DNA from: Adiantum capillus-veneris
Taxonomy: Eukaryota > Streptophyta > Polypodiopsida > Polypodiales > Pteridaceae
NCBI GenBank assembly: GCA_014529385.2
Contig: CM043956.1
Coordinates: forward strand, 90,536,721 to 90,600,720
Direction: 5' to 3'
Length of the DNA stretch: 64,000 bases
A program made the translations under genes and the position numbers. Below, piece after piece: positions 32,600 through 43,230 of the stretch (positions are counted from its first letter, which is position 1; each line of letters starts with the position of its first letter). Under the pieces are notes generated by a model, which saw only the letters and a program-made list of their open reading frames with translations, did not search any database and was not told the DNA's origin.

Positions 32600-32715
32600 A
32601 ATTTTGCAGGCATGACATGGATAACAACTGGACTTAGTTTTGACACCTGTAATACGACAAGCATAGCCAATCCTAACTAAATGCTTTTGTATGGATGTAG
32701 GTAACATCTAGATCC
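32600..32715 (+). repeat. Dispersed repeat motif, fourth copy
   Basis: GACATGGATAACAACTGG at 32614 through GGATGTAGGTAAC at about 32693-32705. It is related to the copies at 12.5, 13.8 and 15.8 kb. Confidence 0.7.
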
Positions 32716-33083
32716 TTCTCCTCATAGGATTAGTGGAGGTTGTCTCTAGGGACATGATATCTTGAAAGTGGATCACATCAATAACATAACCTGGAGAAAG
32801 AAAGATTAACATCAAACATTTTTCATTCTGTAGAGGTTTAGGCTAGTGTAAACTATTAAAATAAACATTTGACAAGGTGTTATATACATGTAACTTATGT
32901 TTTTGGTATATTGTCAATTTCCTTGTACTTATATCATTGTCCTTGTCCTTATGTAAAATTTGATCTACTCCGTTGTATGGTCCAATAGTTGTTAGGATTT
33001 TCATTTCAAACACACACACTTCTTCCTAGCTAGTCTTTGGTCGGTCTAGCACCCTAGCACCATACAATAGTAGTAGATTAGTA

Positions 33084-33251
33084 ACATTAATACTAGCTTG
33101 ATCCACCCAATACAAAGGGATGGGTTGGGGCTCTTTAGCTCCTAAATTGGTCAAGAATCTACAAGCTACATTAATACTAGCTTGACCCACCTAATCCAAA
33201 GTGATGGGTTGGGGTTCTTTAGCTCCTAAATTGGTCAAGCACCTACAAGGT
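33084..33251 (+). repeat. 84-bp tandem repeat, two copies
   Basis: Copies at 33084-33167 and 33168-33251 share ACATTAATACTAGCTTGA, GATGGGTTGGGG and TTTAGCTCCTAAATTGGTC. They differ at only a few positions. Confidence 0.93.
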
Positions 33252-33415
33252 TACATATAATCCTTGTGTTGTAATCAATGTCCACCTATGAATAGGGGTG
33301 GAATGTTAGTTGGTATTTGTGTTGCAAAATTGGAGTATATAATAATAACCACCATGAAAACATAGTTCACAAATTTGGGGTGACACATCGGCCAAAAACA
33401 TGAGATTCTAGGTAT

Positions 33416-33500
33416 GTAGTTTTCATAGTACCATACTTTCCTCCTTGGAGGAGAGTTTGTAGTTTTCATAGTACCATACTCTCCTCATTGGAGGACCCCT
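33416..33500 (+). repeat. 43-bp tandem repeat, two copies
   Basis: GTAGTTTTCATAGTACCATA starts at 33416 and again at 33459, each followed by a CTCCTYNTTGGAGGA block. Confidence 0.88.
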
Positions 33501-33673
33501 TTATCGTATAACAATTTGGTATTCTCATATCAAATTCCTTTTCAACACATTACAAATGATTGATTTATAAACATTGAAATTTTTAAGAAGCATTTACTGC
33601 AATTGGTGGGGGATAGTTCCTCTTGGTGAACTATCCTCCACCGAGTGGATCTTTCCTTTGGGATGGGGGAGGG

Positions 33674-33674
<1 letters not shown>

Positions 33675-33752
<78 letters not shown>
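33675..33752. repeat. (CA)n microsatellite
   Basis: Pure CA tract of about 78 bp, the longest CA tract in the window. Confidence 0.98.
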
Positions 33753-33757
<5 letters not shown>

Positions 33758-34204
33758 TCATAACATTGGTGGATTTTGATTGTTTATAGGAATAGCAACC
33801 GCTTACACACTCATAACCATACATGTTTTGACCTTTAAAATCATGTACAAATTTAATATATTAAGCTGGAGTACTCCGGATACCATTTATTCATAATAGA
33901 GTCTAACTTTAGCATGATTAATTAATTGCAGATACAGAAAAAGATTGCTTCAAAGAGTACTGGGTCCACAGGAAAACCTATGGGAAGCATATGATATGGA
34001 CAATTTTTGTGCTCGGGGATACAATAAATCATGAGAGGTGGTTACTCATCTGCAAATCTGCACCTACCTTGTAAATATATTTGAATGATGTGCAATCCAA
34101 TAATATAATGGTTTTTAATCATATCCCTAAATTGGTGTTCCATAATTGGCTTGTAACATGCTTGAGAGGACTATGGCTAGTTGGCCGGCTTACCTTTTGT
34201 GGAG

Positions 34205-34680
34205 GTTCTGGTTTCCCACTCAGTCTCCTACATGTACACGTACTTTGTCAACATTTTGATGATTTTTCCATTAGCACTCTCTACTAGACCGTTGCATTGT
34301 GGATGATAGGGTGAGGGAAATTGATGCTGAATCTTTAGCTTTTCTACTAATGCACGCATTAGTTTGCTTCTTCTGAATCCCTCACCCCTATCAGAAACTA
34401 GCACCCATGGTACCCCAAAATGGCAACAAATGTTAATGAACACAAAATGAGCTACCACATTAGCATTCACTTCCTTCACAGCTTTGGCTTTGACCCACCT
34501 TGTAAGGCAGTCAATGGCTACCACCACATACTTATTACCACTTGTAGACTTTGAGAGTGGACCTATGGTATCCAAACCCCACTTCTCAAAAGTAATTTGT
34601 GCAATGATGGCACCGTGTGACTCCACTACCAATCTTTTTTCACCTAGAGTCTGATAATCATGGCATGTTTTGCATCAGTA
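34205..34680 (-). pseudogene. Integrase of Tat-lineage Ty3 element Z, 3'-truncated
   Basis: The minus strand reads ESHGAIIAQITFEKWGLDTIG, then catalytic D in VVVAIDCLTRW, D in VLVSDRGEGF and E in CNGLVESANG. Upstream is the remnant of the zinc-binding module with CKTCHDYQ, after a stop. The usual continuation after KMLTKYVY is missing, so Z is truncated at about 34205 and its integrase C-terminus and 3' LTR are lost. The catalytic triad itself is preserved. Confidence 0.88.
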
Positions 34681-35480
34681 ATGCATGTCCTTCACTATAG
34701 AAGGCCATGAAAAGCCTGCTCTCAGCATTCAAAACAAAAACCGGGTATTTGCCCTGATGTTCGCTCTCCTCATGGCATTGCTCCAACACCTTACCTATAT
34801 CTTCCTTGTATAGCACCCTCCTCAGCAGTCCGTCACACCCATAGTTCATCAAATCTTCACCTATCAGTGTGAATTTGTGAGCCTTTTGCACCACTCTCCT
34901 TCTTTGCAACTTGGACAAACCCTCTGGAAACTTTCCTAGACTAAAATATCCTTCAACCTCCTTCAGAGTCTCCCTACCTCCATAAGTGGCTAGGGCAACA
35001 TATAGGCCGGTAACATGCACATGCACTCTACTACTTGGTAACTGGTCTGCCTCTTGGTTCTGCTCTCTCCTCACATGCTTGAATTGAACCGCTTTAAACA
35101 ACTTTAGCATCTTCTTAATAGAAAAGAACCAATGCTTCAAAGAATCCCGCTTTACCTGCCATTGGCCTAACAATTGCTTGATGACAAGCAGCACATCTCC
35201 CTTCACCACCGACTTGGAAATGACAAACTCTATACACTACTTTAAACCCAAATGCAAAGTGAGATACTCCGCCTCATTGTTGGTGTGGACATCCTCCAGA
35301 TCGTAAGATTTCAAAAATATGGCTCTACTGTGTGGGTCGTGTATCACCACACCTCCACCTGCCTTATGTACTACCATTGATACGCTTCATCGAACCACAT
35401 CGTAAAAGCATTCTCCAAATTCGGCTCCTCTTTAGCCTTATCTTGCACCACTCTTGGAGAGGCTGGCAAATCAACAACCT
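34681..35480 (-). pseudogene. Archaeal-type RNase H (aRNH) of element Z
   Basis: The minus strand reads SYDLEDVHTNNEAEYLTLHLGL, then a stop, then SVVKGDVLLVIKQLLGQWQVK and FKHVRREQNQEAD. The D/E residues in NNEAEY, KGD and QEAD are those of the second RNase H domain found only in the Tat lineage of plant Ty3 elements. It lies between the normal RNase H and integrase, as in that lineage. It is the main evidence for classifying Z as Tat. The C-terminal part (LYKEDIGKVLEQCHEESEHQG) is the start of the integrase zinc-binding region. Confidence 0.9.
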
Positions 35481-36880
35481 TATTGACAAGAATGTTTGCT
35501 AGGTGGGATCACCTTGTATGGTCTACTTTGAACTTGAACTCGAACTCTTGTAGCTCCAATACCCACTTGATAATCCTCCTCCTTGGCCTCAAATGCAACA
35601 CTACCTTTGGTAAGAATTTGTTAGCTGTCAACACAAAAAACTTGTGCACAAATAAATGCACTTTAAACTTCCTGCAAGCGAAGACCAAAGCCGACACCCA
35701 TTGGTGTGCCTTGGTGTAGGTAGTCTCCGCTGGGCTAATAACCATTCTCTTAAAGTATATCGGTTGGTAGCTTCTCCCTACCTTCTGCAGTAAAACCACT
35801 CTGCCGACTGCAACCATGCCTAGTGTCATAGACACATAAAAGTTGTCCTCTTGATTGGGAGGGCACACCACTGAAAAATGTCACAATATCTATTTTACCT
35901 TGTCAAAAGCCTCTTGAGATTCCTCATCCCTCTAATAACCATGCACCTATTCAATCCTCTTTTGAAGAGGATGCACATATTGAGATAACATCCAAAAGAA
36001 GCGTGATAAATACTTTAGCTTATGAGCAAACAAAGCCAGACCTTGAGCATTTGATGGCGGCTCCATCAACACCAACGCTTTCACCTTCTTGGGAGCATCC
36101 TCTAGACCATTTTGCAACACCATATGACCCAACAGCTGCGCTTGAGGTTGTGCTAGCTTACACTTTTTGGGGTTCACTTGACCTCCTTCTTCATTAAGCC
36201 TTTGAAAGCATAACTGCAGTTTCAACATGTACTCCACTCTTGAGCTATAACAACCATATCATCCATGAAAACCCTGATAAAGTGGTGCAAGTATGGACCA
36301 AATAACCTGTTCATCCAAACTTGGAAAGTAGCATATGCATTCACCAGCTTGAATGGCATCCTCTACGGTAAGCAAAACAACCCCATGGAGAGATAAACGT
36401 GGTATTCAATTGGTCTTTGAGTGCTATCCCTATCTAAAAATACCCTGAAAAACCATCCATAATCGAGTATCTTTTGTGCCCAACCACTTGGTTTAGGATC
36501 TCTTCTTGAAATGGGTGCAGATAGTGATTTCTCTTGGTCGCCGCATTCAATGGCTTGTAGTCAACCCATACCCTCCATTTCCCATTCTTCTTAGGGGTTG
36601 TCACCACTGGTGAAACCCACTCGAACTCCTTCACAGGGTATATGATACCTGCATCTAGCAACTTATTGATCTCTTGCCAAAGGGTCTTCTTTTGGATCTC
36701 CCATAGTCTTCTTAGCTTCTGTGCTTTAAGTCTATGCCCCTCCTTGAGAACAATCTTGTGTTCTACCCCCTTTTCACCTCGCAAATCTTTGTATTCCATC
36801 GTAAACATGTTAGGATAGGACTCACATAGTTGGACATAATTCTCCTTCTCACCCTTGGTCAAATCCTCACTTAACATGCT
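35481..36880 (-). pseudogene. Reverse transcriptase and RNase H of element Z
   Basis: The frame 36877-36434 has KELYIYPVK-like sequence and EWVSPVVTTPKKNGKWRVWVDY, KPLNAATKRNHYLHPF and YSIMDGFSGY. Further along, RMPFKLVNAYATFQ and the catalytic block VFMDDMVV are readable despite stops and frameshifts. RNase H follows in 35871-35509 with QPIYFKRMVISPAETTYTK and LELQEFEFKFKVDHTR. The protein would have copied element RNA into DNA; the copy is inactive. Confidence 0.9.
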
Positions 36881-37809
36881 TGAAACCTCCTCTATGCTTA
36901 AACCACAAACTTGAGGCTGTATACTTAATTTTTAGGCGGGGAGTCGTCTATGGTGACTCCAAACAGATCCACATCTATCTTCAGCATGTCATCCTCGGTA
37001 CTCTCCTCCTTTGTGCTAGTGTAGCCCTTATCATAGGCCGTCTCCGTCTCGTACTTGTAGCTTGTTGTGTTGTCTTCATCTCTAACTGCCATAGGATGAG
37101 AACTGCTCCTTAGTCTTCCAACTAGTACAATTTGCCTCCCTTTCTCTCTGTTAAGCAAAGTGAATACTTTGATCTCCCAATCTTGCTTCGCACTTGTCAG
37201 AAGCGACGGCCTACCCAAAGTGATTGGATAAGCATTATAACCTACCTTCATCACAAAATAATATATCAGGCACTCTATGCCCATCACCTTGACCTTCACA
37301 TCCCGAGCCACCCCTAGATACCTAACTTTAGTACGGTTGACCATCCTCATGCACACATTTGACTTGGCTATTGCCTTCACTTGCGTCTCTTTCATGGCTC
37401 CTTCCATCATGACATATACCTGTGCTCCACTAAGGCTATCTAGGCCTGTACCTGCATCCTTTTCTCAATGAGCTAATCCACTAGTGGAAGAACGTCTGTT
37501 GGCTACCTACCCTCAAGGCCATGTTTTGTATAGTGTGCACATTCCCATGAGCTCTTGGCAGCCTTGTGCTAACACTCATTGACCACTGCATCCTCAATTT
37601 GGTATTTAAATCCAACATTGACCAAAATTAATGTTTGCTTCTTGATTTTTCACATCACTTACTAGGTTGTCCTTTGGGTACCCATGCCCCAATTGGAAAT
37701 TTGCTTGCTTGATCTTGTGGCGTCTTCTCATTTGCTAGTCTCAGGCTACTCTCTGCCCTTGTACACCTTCTCTTTTCCCTTGTGAGCTCTGATATCATGT
37801 TTAGTCTTT
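36881..37809 (-). pseudogene. Protease region of element Z and gag-pro junction
   Basis: The frame 37410-36925 has VRYLGVARDVKVKVMG and YNAYPITLGRPSLLTSAKQDW, the second half of a Ty3 retropepsin including its LGRP block. The D-S/T-G triplet is not identifiable in the decayed upstream part (37410-37809). The right end at 37809 reads TKTKHDIRAHKGKEK and continues the gag C-terminus now found at 58603 on the plus strand; see the inversion finding. Confidence 0.75.
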
Positions 37810-37814
37810 GTCTC
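37810..37814. repeat. Target-site duplication of element X (GAGAC on minus strand)
   Basis: On the minus strand GAGAC follows the CCCACA end of the X 3' LTR. The same GAGAC precedes the X 5' LTR at 58599-58603 on the plus strand. It is a matching 5-bp duplication split by an inversion. Confidence 0.85.
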
Positions 37815-38734
37815 TGTGGGATGCATGTCTAACCTCACCATCCTATCTTATTGCAGTATTAGCGAGAACCACGATTAATTTGTCAAACCATGGGATGAAG
37901 CTGACTCGACTAGTGCATAGAGGCTACAAGAGGTTGTCAATCTCTCGGAAAACAACTAACAACTAGCATCTAACTCACGCTACACTCAAGTGATTGAAAT
38001 CACCAAAAGCCAATTGCTCATTAGCAAGCAAATTACATCCGTTACAGCATCAAATGACATCCAAACGTAACAAAACTTCTAGGACAAGTTTATAAGACCT
38101 AAGCACACATGCCTATGGCCTCAAACCCCACTTTAGGTCAAGTTCCAAAATTGCAATTATTAACAGCAGTGGATTTTTGACCTAGTCGTTTTCGACCCAG
38201 AATGCATCTAAATGCTTAGCAATGATGCCCCAATACCCCGCCTATGCTTAGTTTTTGTTTTAAAAGTGTAAAATCCTAGTTATGATGAAATTAGGCTGCG
38301 GGTTGGCGATGCCAAAAGCTACGAAATACTGTGAATGGTTTACGTCAATGCGTAGAGCTCTTACCTGCGGTTGCAATGCAACAAACGCATTCGCAATGTG
38401 ACAACTAGAGAGGGAGTAGGAAGCGCGAGAAGGAGAGAAGTGAGCGCCGTTTTCTCACGCTGTGTATTTCTTATCCAAAAACTTATAAAAAACTTACAAA
38501 AATTGGCTTTTATACCTTAGCCAAGGTTTTTGGGTGGTCAAAAGTGATAATCTGGAGTTCTACCAAAGCTGGGAATTGACTGGCTGATACAATCCAGAAG
38601 CTTGTAGCCCTGGCTCATTAATTACAAAGTTTACCAAGAAAATAGGAGTTACAATATTCCCGATTTATCAAAATAATAATTGTTTTACAAGGAGAACTCC
38701 GAAAAATGGTGTCCGCGTTAGCTTGCTGTTAACA
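37815..38734 (-). repeat. 3' LTR of element X
   Basis: 920 bp from TGTTAACAGC (at 38734) to CATCCCACA (at 37815) on the minus strand. It is homologous over its whole length to the plus-strand LTR at 58604-59527, so the two form a long inverted repeat in the window. A promoter-like CTTTTATACC element reads TATAAAAGCC on the minus strand near 38510. One half-site of the palindrome family lies at about 38150-38164. Confidence 0.93.
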
Positions 38735-40002
38735 TTTTCCCCCTCCTCGCCTGTGTCGTCCCTTGACACAACTTTATGGGCTGAAGTAATCTTTGGGTTG
38801 ACGGCGGGCGAGGCGGTCCTCAGTGCTTCCAATGCCTTTTCGTATCCGATTTTGCGTTCTTTGTCTGGCACTTGCAAAAATTTCATGGTGCCTCTGTTTT
38901 TTAGTTCCATTGCCAAGTATCCTACAAATCTTGCTGTGAGGTTGCTTATTAATGGTGCAAATATCTTCGTTCGCCAGGTGAAGAAGCCAGTGTAAAATGC
39001 CTCCTCAAAAGCTAGCATATTGTGCGAGGGCACAAACATGCATCGGGCATAAAATCCATAAAGAACTTCTTCTGAGGGTTGCCCACTTAGATCATAGCAG
39101 AGGCCTTTGTTTCCTTCCAAAAATGAGAGCCATGGGGCTCGTGTCTGCTTAGGATCATTGAAGACCTGTATGCATGCGAGTAGCATCCGACAGATTTTAT
39201 ATAACATGGCACACGAGAGATCTGACAGACTTTTGAAGAATGTCATGGTGCGCGTTAGGGTTTTCACCATGTATTCTGCTGTTGCTTGGCCTCTCTTTGG
39301 AGCTGGCAGCCTGGGAAAATTTAGCCATGTCTTCTGCAGTGCTTTGTGTGCTTGCCACGTCCTTACTTGTGGTACCGGACAAAATGTGGGATCTTTCTGT
39401 ATGGCCGCAGGTGCTCTTGTGAACATAATCAAATATCTTGGATTCTTGTTCAACAAGCTTAGCCTCCACTTTGGGTGGTCTTGATTTGCGCCATCTTCTT
39501 GCATATCCTTGTATAATCTTTCCTTTACCTGTAAGAGTTCTACCTTGATGAGAGGGTATGGCAGGGATTGTTGGTGCCATTGAGCATTGATTTTATTGGG
39601 AGTGAGTTGAGTGACATTGACAGAGTGTAAAACTCTCAACTCCCAATCCATAGCTGCCTTCCACTGCTCATCTACCTCTAAGGTGGTCTTCTCCTTCAGT
39701 GCATCTTCTTCAGTCTTTGACAGCTGGACCATTGGCACTGTGTCTTCCTCTGTGATTTGGACCTGAAAATCTTCTCCACCACTCGGCTCTTCGGTAGACT
39801 GTGTCTGGAATTCAGCAAATGAGACCGAGGAATTTTCCACTTGGGGCGGCTCTGAAGTGCCTGCGTCTTCTTGTATATCTGGATTTCCCTCTTTTAGGAG
39901 TTGATTCATTCTTTTCAATTCTGAAATTTCCTTAAGGAGCTCCTCCTCTCTTTGGACCCGCATGAGTGCCAGGTCTCTACGTTGTGACTGTTCCAGCTTC
40001 AA
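38668..40002 (-). pseudogene. C-terminal part of the X protein, helical domain, unknown function
   Basis: 444-codon minus-strand frame. The first 60 residues are charged and coiled-coil-like (REEELLKEISELKRMNQLLK). An acidic stretch follows (about 40-120). A compact region at about 250-410 is rich in aromatic and hydrophobic residues, for example YKICRMLLACIQVFNDPKQ, YGFYARCMFVPSHNMLAFEE and GFFTWRTKIFAPLISNLTARF. I do not recognise this domain. The last 22 codons run into the LTR (GVLLVKQLLF is LTR sequence), so the ORF uses an LTR stop. It joins the upstream frame (40110-41072) after one stop and one frameshift. Confidence 0.75.
38735..38748 (-). promoter_or_regulatory. Polypurine tract of element X
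   Basis: The minus strand reads GAGGAGGGGGAAAA directly before the LTR start TGTTAAC. This shows that the internal region of X lies to the right and that this LTR is the 3' one. Confidence 0.88.
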
Positions 40003-40109
40003 CTCCAGTTTTTATACACTTCATCTGTTCCCTTGATCAAGGCCACAACTGGATTTTCTCTTATTTTCCGCAAGAAAGTGGCCTGATCATTAATTCTTTG
40101 TTCAGAATA

Positions 40110-41072
40110 CTACAGAGATGCGTTTGCTACATCTAATTGTACTTGAATCTTCTGAGCTGACAGAGAGGTGGTAAGAAGTTCATTTTTCACTTCTGTCAGC
40201 TGCTCATCTTTCACTTTGTAGGCATCAGATAACTTAGTCAGGAGGTCACCTAGCTCCTCCATTTCCTTCTGTTGTTTGTCTCGTGCTATTTGATGCTGTT
40301 TCGCCTCTGTTGTGAGTTCTTGTACTTGTCTTTGGAGATCAGTGATTGTAACCATTCTGTCATTGAGCTTCCCTTGAAGAGCATCGATGAACATTTCTAA
40401 TTCTTTGGCTTTAGTACTACGGTTAAAGGCTGCTGAGCGTAGTTTCTCCGTCATGATTTGCATCTGCCTTGCATACTCATTTACTTGTAGAATGACTTCA
40501 TCAATTGATTGCCACTCCGCCTGTCTTTGATGTTGAGATGTGCCGGCAGCCTCTTGTGTTGCTTCTTGCTGTGTTGTTATTGCTGGTGTTTCTATAGAGA
40601 TGGTTTCTATTCCTTGGCCATCCTGAAGTTTTGAAACCTCGACAGTTGCTGGTTGAGTGGAAATTACTGTTGTGGTCTCAACCCTTTCCGTTTCCATGGT
40701 TGATGACCTTTCCGCCTTCTCAGTCTCGGTTTGTTCCTCATGTGTAGTGGTTTGCCCTTTTTCTGTATCTTGCTCTTTATCAGATTCATCCGCCGGCTTG
40801 TGAGTTTCCTCGACTGTCTGCTCTGGTTCTGGTTCCTGGTTTTGGTTCAGCTCCCTTTTCCTCATGTTGTTCAGTGTGGTCAGCTTGTTGTGTAGCTTTC
40901 GTTTGCTGGGTGAATTCAGAATCTCTTTTCTTGTCAGTCTCGGCTTCTTGATTGGTTTCTTGGCCTGGCGGTGATGATGGTGGAGTAGGCATGGGCTGGT
41001 CCTGATGGTCCGGCGGCGGTGAGGTGGGTCGGGGAGATGCCTGGCTTTGGTCTTGAGTAGCTGCTTCCTCAA
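40110..41072 (-). pseudogene. Central coiled-coil part of the X protein
   Basis: The meaningful part of this minus-strand frame starts at about 40850 (EPEPEQTVEETHKPADESDKEQ); the codons above that are out of frame. It is rich in Gln, Glu and Thr, then forms long heptad-like stretches such as NEYARQMQIMTEKLRSAAF, LEMFIDALQGKLNDRMVTI and AYKVKDEQLTEVKNELL. This is a probable extended coiled coil, a common feature of capsid-like or scaffold proteins. No catalytic motif is visible. A stop at 40110 separates it from the last frame. Confidence 0.7.
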
Positions 41073-41334
41073 CTTTCTTTGCCTCTTCTTCCACCTCTTT
41101 CAGCTTCAAGGCCTCGGCCTCTTGGTATATCCTTTCTAAATAGTCTTTGGGATCCTCGGCCTCTTTTCTTGAATGGTGTTTCGTTTGAAGTCCTTTCAAG
41201 CCGGTGGGTACCCACTTTTCTGGGTCTTTTCCTTGTGCTTGCCTAGTGCACTGATACGCCTGTTTTTCTCTTTCAAATCTTGCTTGTTTCTGCACTGGCT
41301 CCTCTTGGTGGGCAGCCACAACTTTCCTCTTCAT
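40786..41334 (-). pseudogene. Charged, proline-rich middle of the X protein
   Basis: 182-codon minus-strand frame: basic start (MKRKVVAAHQEEPVQKQARF), then Glu/Lys helices (LERIYQEAEALKLKEVEEEAK), then a Pro-rich linker (RPTSPPPDHQDQPMPTPPSS). After about 40850 the frame should shift into the 40110-41072 frame. Upstream, the sequence NRGDESDDISSERHSIESSD is readable in another frame at 41335-41430 and links this part to the 201-aa N-terminus. Confidence 0.7.
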
Positions 41335-41569
41335 CTCTTTCCTCCTAGCTCTTTTTTCTTCGTTGTCAGAGCTTTCAATGCTGTGCCGCTCTGATGAGAT
41401 GTCATCTGATTCATCACCCCGATTTAAATGATCTTTTACCTGATGTTGTAGATCTTGGAGAGGGTTGAGCTGCCAAGATCCATGTGTTCTGATCTAGGAC
41501 AGGTGGTAGGTTGTCGGCTGTGCCGATGGCATGATAGGCTATTCTGGTCAATACTTTCGGCACGCCCAA

Positions 41570-42175
41570 TTATGTTATCTTTCCCTCTTTCTCGATGGAC
41601 TTCAATGTTGTCAACACATATTGCGCGTGGTCCACAGGTTGTCTGGTGGTTGACTTCAGAGCTTGTGTAAAAGTGGTGGCCATAGCGTGATTTGGTGTCG
41701 TGTACCTTGGTGGCCTTTTCGCCAGGAAATGGAAATGTTGATGGTACAGACGGGCTGGCTCTTCCACCTGCTTGTGGATGAGATCGGCGAATGTAGCCGC
41801 AACTGTTTCCTTTGTAAATGTGCCCGGTGTTTTCCTATCTCTTGCCCGCATGGTCATCCCTTTAGTGGGCAATCTGAGTGCCTCTTCCACTATTTCCTTT
41901 GTAATTACAACCTCGACCTTGTTTCCTTGGTTGTCTGAGATTTGGGCAGTTTCGTCTTCCTTGATGGTGGATAGAAGGTCGTAAGCTTTCTGAAAGTCTA
42001 CTCCACAGGGCTCTTGTTCATAGAAGTGTCTGAGTCCCAACCTGCGGTTAGGCTCTTTGGTTTCTGGCTTTGCAGCTACATCATAGACCTCTTTAGGCAA
42101 GAGCTGCAACTCTACCGGATGCCCTTCTTCACTCTTAAACCTGCCAGTGAAGACCGTGGTATGGTGTTCTTCCAA
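41570..42175 (-). pseudogene. N-terminal part of the X protein, Transposase_32-like
   Basis: 201-codon minus-strand frame. Residues about 60-120 read DFQKAYDLLSTIKEDETAQI, VVITKEIVEEALRLPTKGM, followed by FTKETVAATFADLIHKQVEE and AMATTFTQALKSTTRQPVDHAQYVLTTL. The pattern (short helix, a beta strand with an RG/NG-type turn, then ITKEIVEEALxLP) resembles the plant 'putative plant transposon protein' family (Transposase_32) that occurs in plant LTR elements. That match is from memory of the family pattern and needs a profile search. The ATG at 42175 follows a leader of about 1 kb carrying palindromic repeats. Confidence 0.6.
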
Positions 42176-42488
42176 CTATTCTTTAGAAAGGCAGGATGCG
42201 TTTGCGGCTTTGACCGACTCGGGGTCCAATTGATACGGGGGTAGTTCTTGCAGTTTCTCCTTTTGGTTTAACTTCTTCTTGGCCTTCTTCACGGCTTGCA
42301 TTACTCTTGTTCAGTGAATAGAGTGCAAAGTTAGTAGAGTTGTTAGATTTTTCTTTGGAATGTCCTTTTAAATTGAAATGCTGATAATCTGGTCCAAATT
42401 GCTTTAAATCAATTTTTGAACAAGCAAAGATGCATAAAATCATGCAAGGAACAAAACTGTATGGTCAAAACAAGAATTTGCAACCAAA

Positions 42489-42510
42489 GTAAATAATCGC
42501 AATTATTTAC
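42489..42510. repeat. 22-bp palindrome, unit a
   Basis: GTAAATAAT, core CGCA, ATTATTTAC. Arms are perfectly complementary. Confidence 0.93.
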
Positions 42511-42779
42511 AGCTGGAAAAAATTTCAACTTTTTGGCAAACTTGGCTTTATAGGCTTGAAGTATGTGCCAATTACATGCTCTGAGGGAAATATGGGCTCA
42601 TTTGGATGTACATGGTGAAAAGGTACCAGATTTTGGGTTTAGGTCACTGAAACAATAGATATAAAGGAAATTTGAGATTGACATCCAAATTGACTCAAAA
42701 TTGGCTAGTGGGCTTATCTCAACATGCTCTTTGGATGTATAATGACAAAATATCCAAATTGCCCCATTTTGGCCAAAAA

Positions 42780-42801
42780 GTAAATAATCGCGATTATTAA
42801 C
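42780..42801. repeat. 22-bp palindrome, unit b
   Basis: GTAAATAAT, core CGCG, ATTATTAAC. One arm mismatch. Confidence 0.93.
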
Positions 42802-43100
42802 TTTTCTTCCAAAATTGACATTTTTTGGCATAGACTGGTTCTAGGCATGGTATAGAGCTTGGGTATGAATTATGAGGTGATTTGGATCATGAAAAATTGT
42901 TCATAACCCAAATTTTGGCTTACACAGAGTTCTTTGCGTTTTTTTGGCAGTTTTGCAAGTAAAGGGTGGTCATTTTAGCTCATACTTGATTTTTGGCATG
43001 TAATAGGTGTGTATGCATGATAGGTGTGTATGCATGTAATAGGTGTGTATGCATGATAGGTGAGGTGAATTGACAATTTCCAAGCAAAAATGTTGCGAAA

Positions 43101-43122
43101 GTAAATAATCGTGATTATTTAC
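43101..43122. repeat. 22-bp palindrome, unit c
   Basis: GTAAATAAT, core CGTG, ATTATTTAC. Arms are perfectly complementary. Confidence 0.93.
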
Positions 43123-43230
43123 TACAGTGACAAAAACTTTGCAAATCTCACAAATTTTGACTTAGACATGTTTCATACACCTAATAAAAATCCTAAATTG
43201 AATTTGGTCAAGTTTGGTCATGCCGGCATC

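Larger units (their letters stand above)
31004..34204. other. Non-coding, repeat-containing stretch
   Basis: No gene is recognised. On the minus strand near 31000 the sequence GAAGGGGG followed by TGTGTTG resembles a polypurine tract and LTR start, but no LTR can be delimited. Short repeats inside this stretch are listed separately. ORFs across the (CA)n tract are artefacts. Confidence 0.6.
42176..43220 (-). other. Leader of element X with three palindromic repeat units
   Basis: Minus-strand untranslated leader. Three units of about 290-320 bp each contain a 22-bp palindrome at 42489-42510, 42780-42801 and 43101-43122. The sequence around the palindromes (TTTGCAAA-, TTTTGGCA-like and AAACTTGA-like blocks) is also repeated. 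The homology to the units at 60.2-60.9 kb ends at about 43220, in the middle of a unit. Confidence 0.8.

Noticed and set aside
33542-33824. Three ORFs on both strands with long Cys-Val or His-Thr runs
   Set aside because: They are translations of the (CA)n tract and its flanks.
42489-43122. CRISPR-like interpretation of the evenly spaced palindromes
   Set aside because: Spacers would be near 270 bp and are themselves repeated; the context is a eukaryotic LTR element leader.
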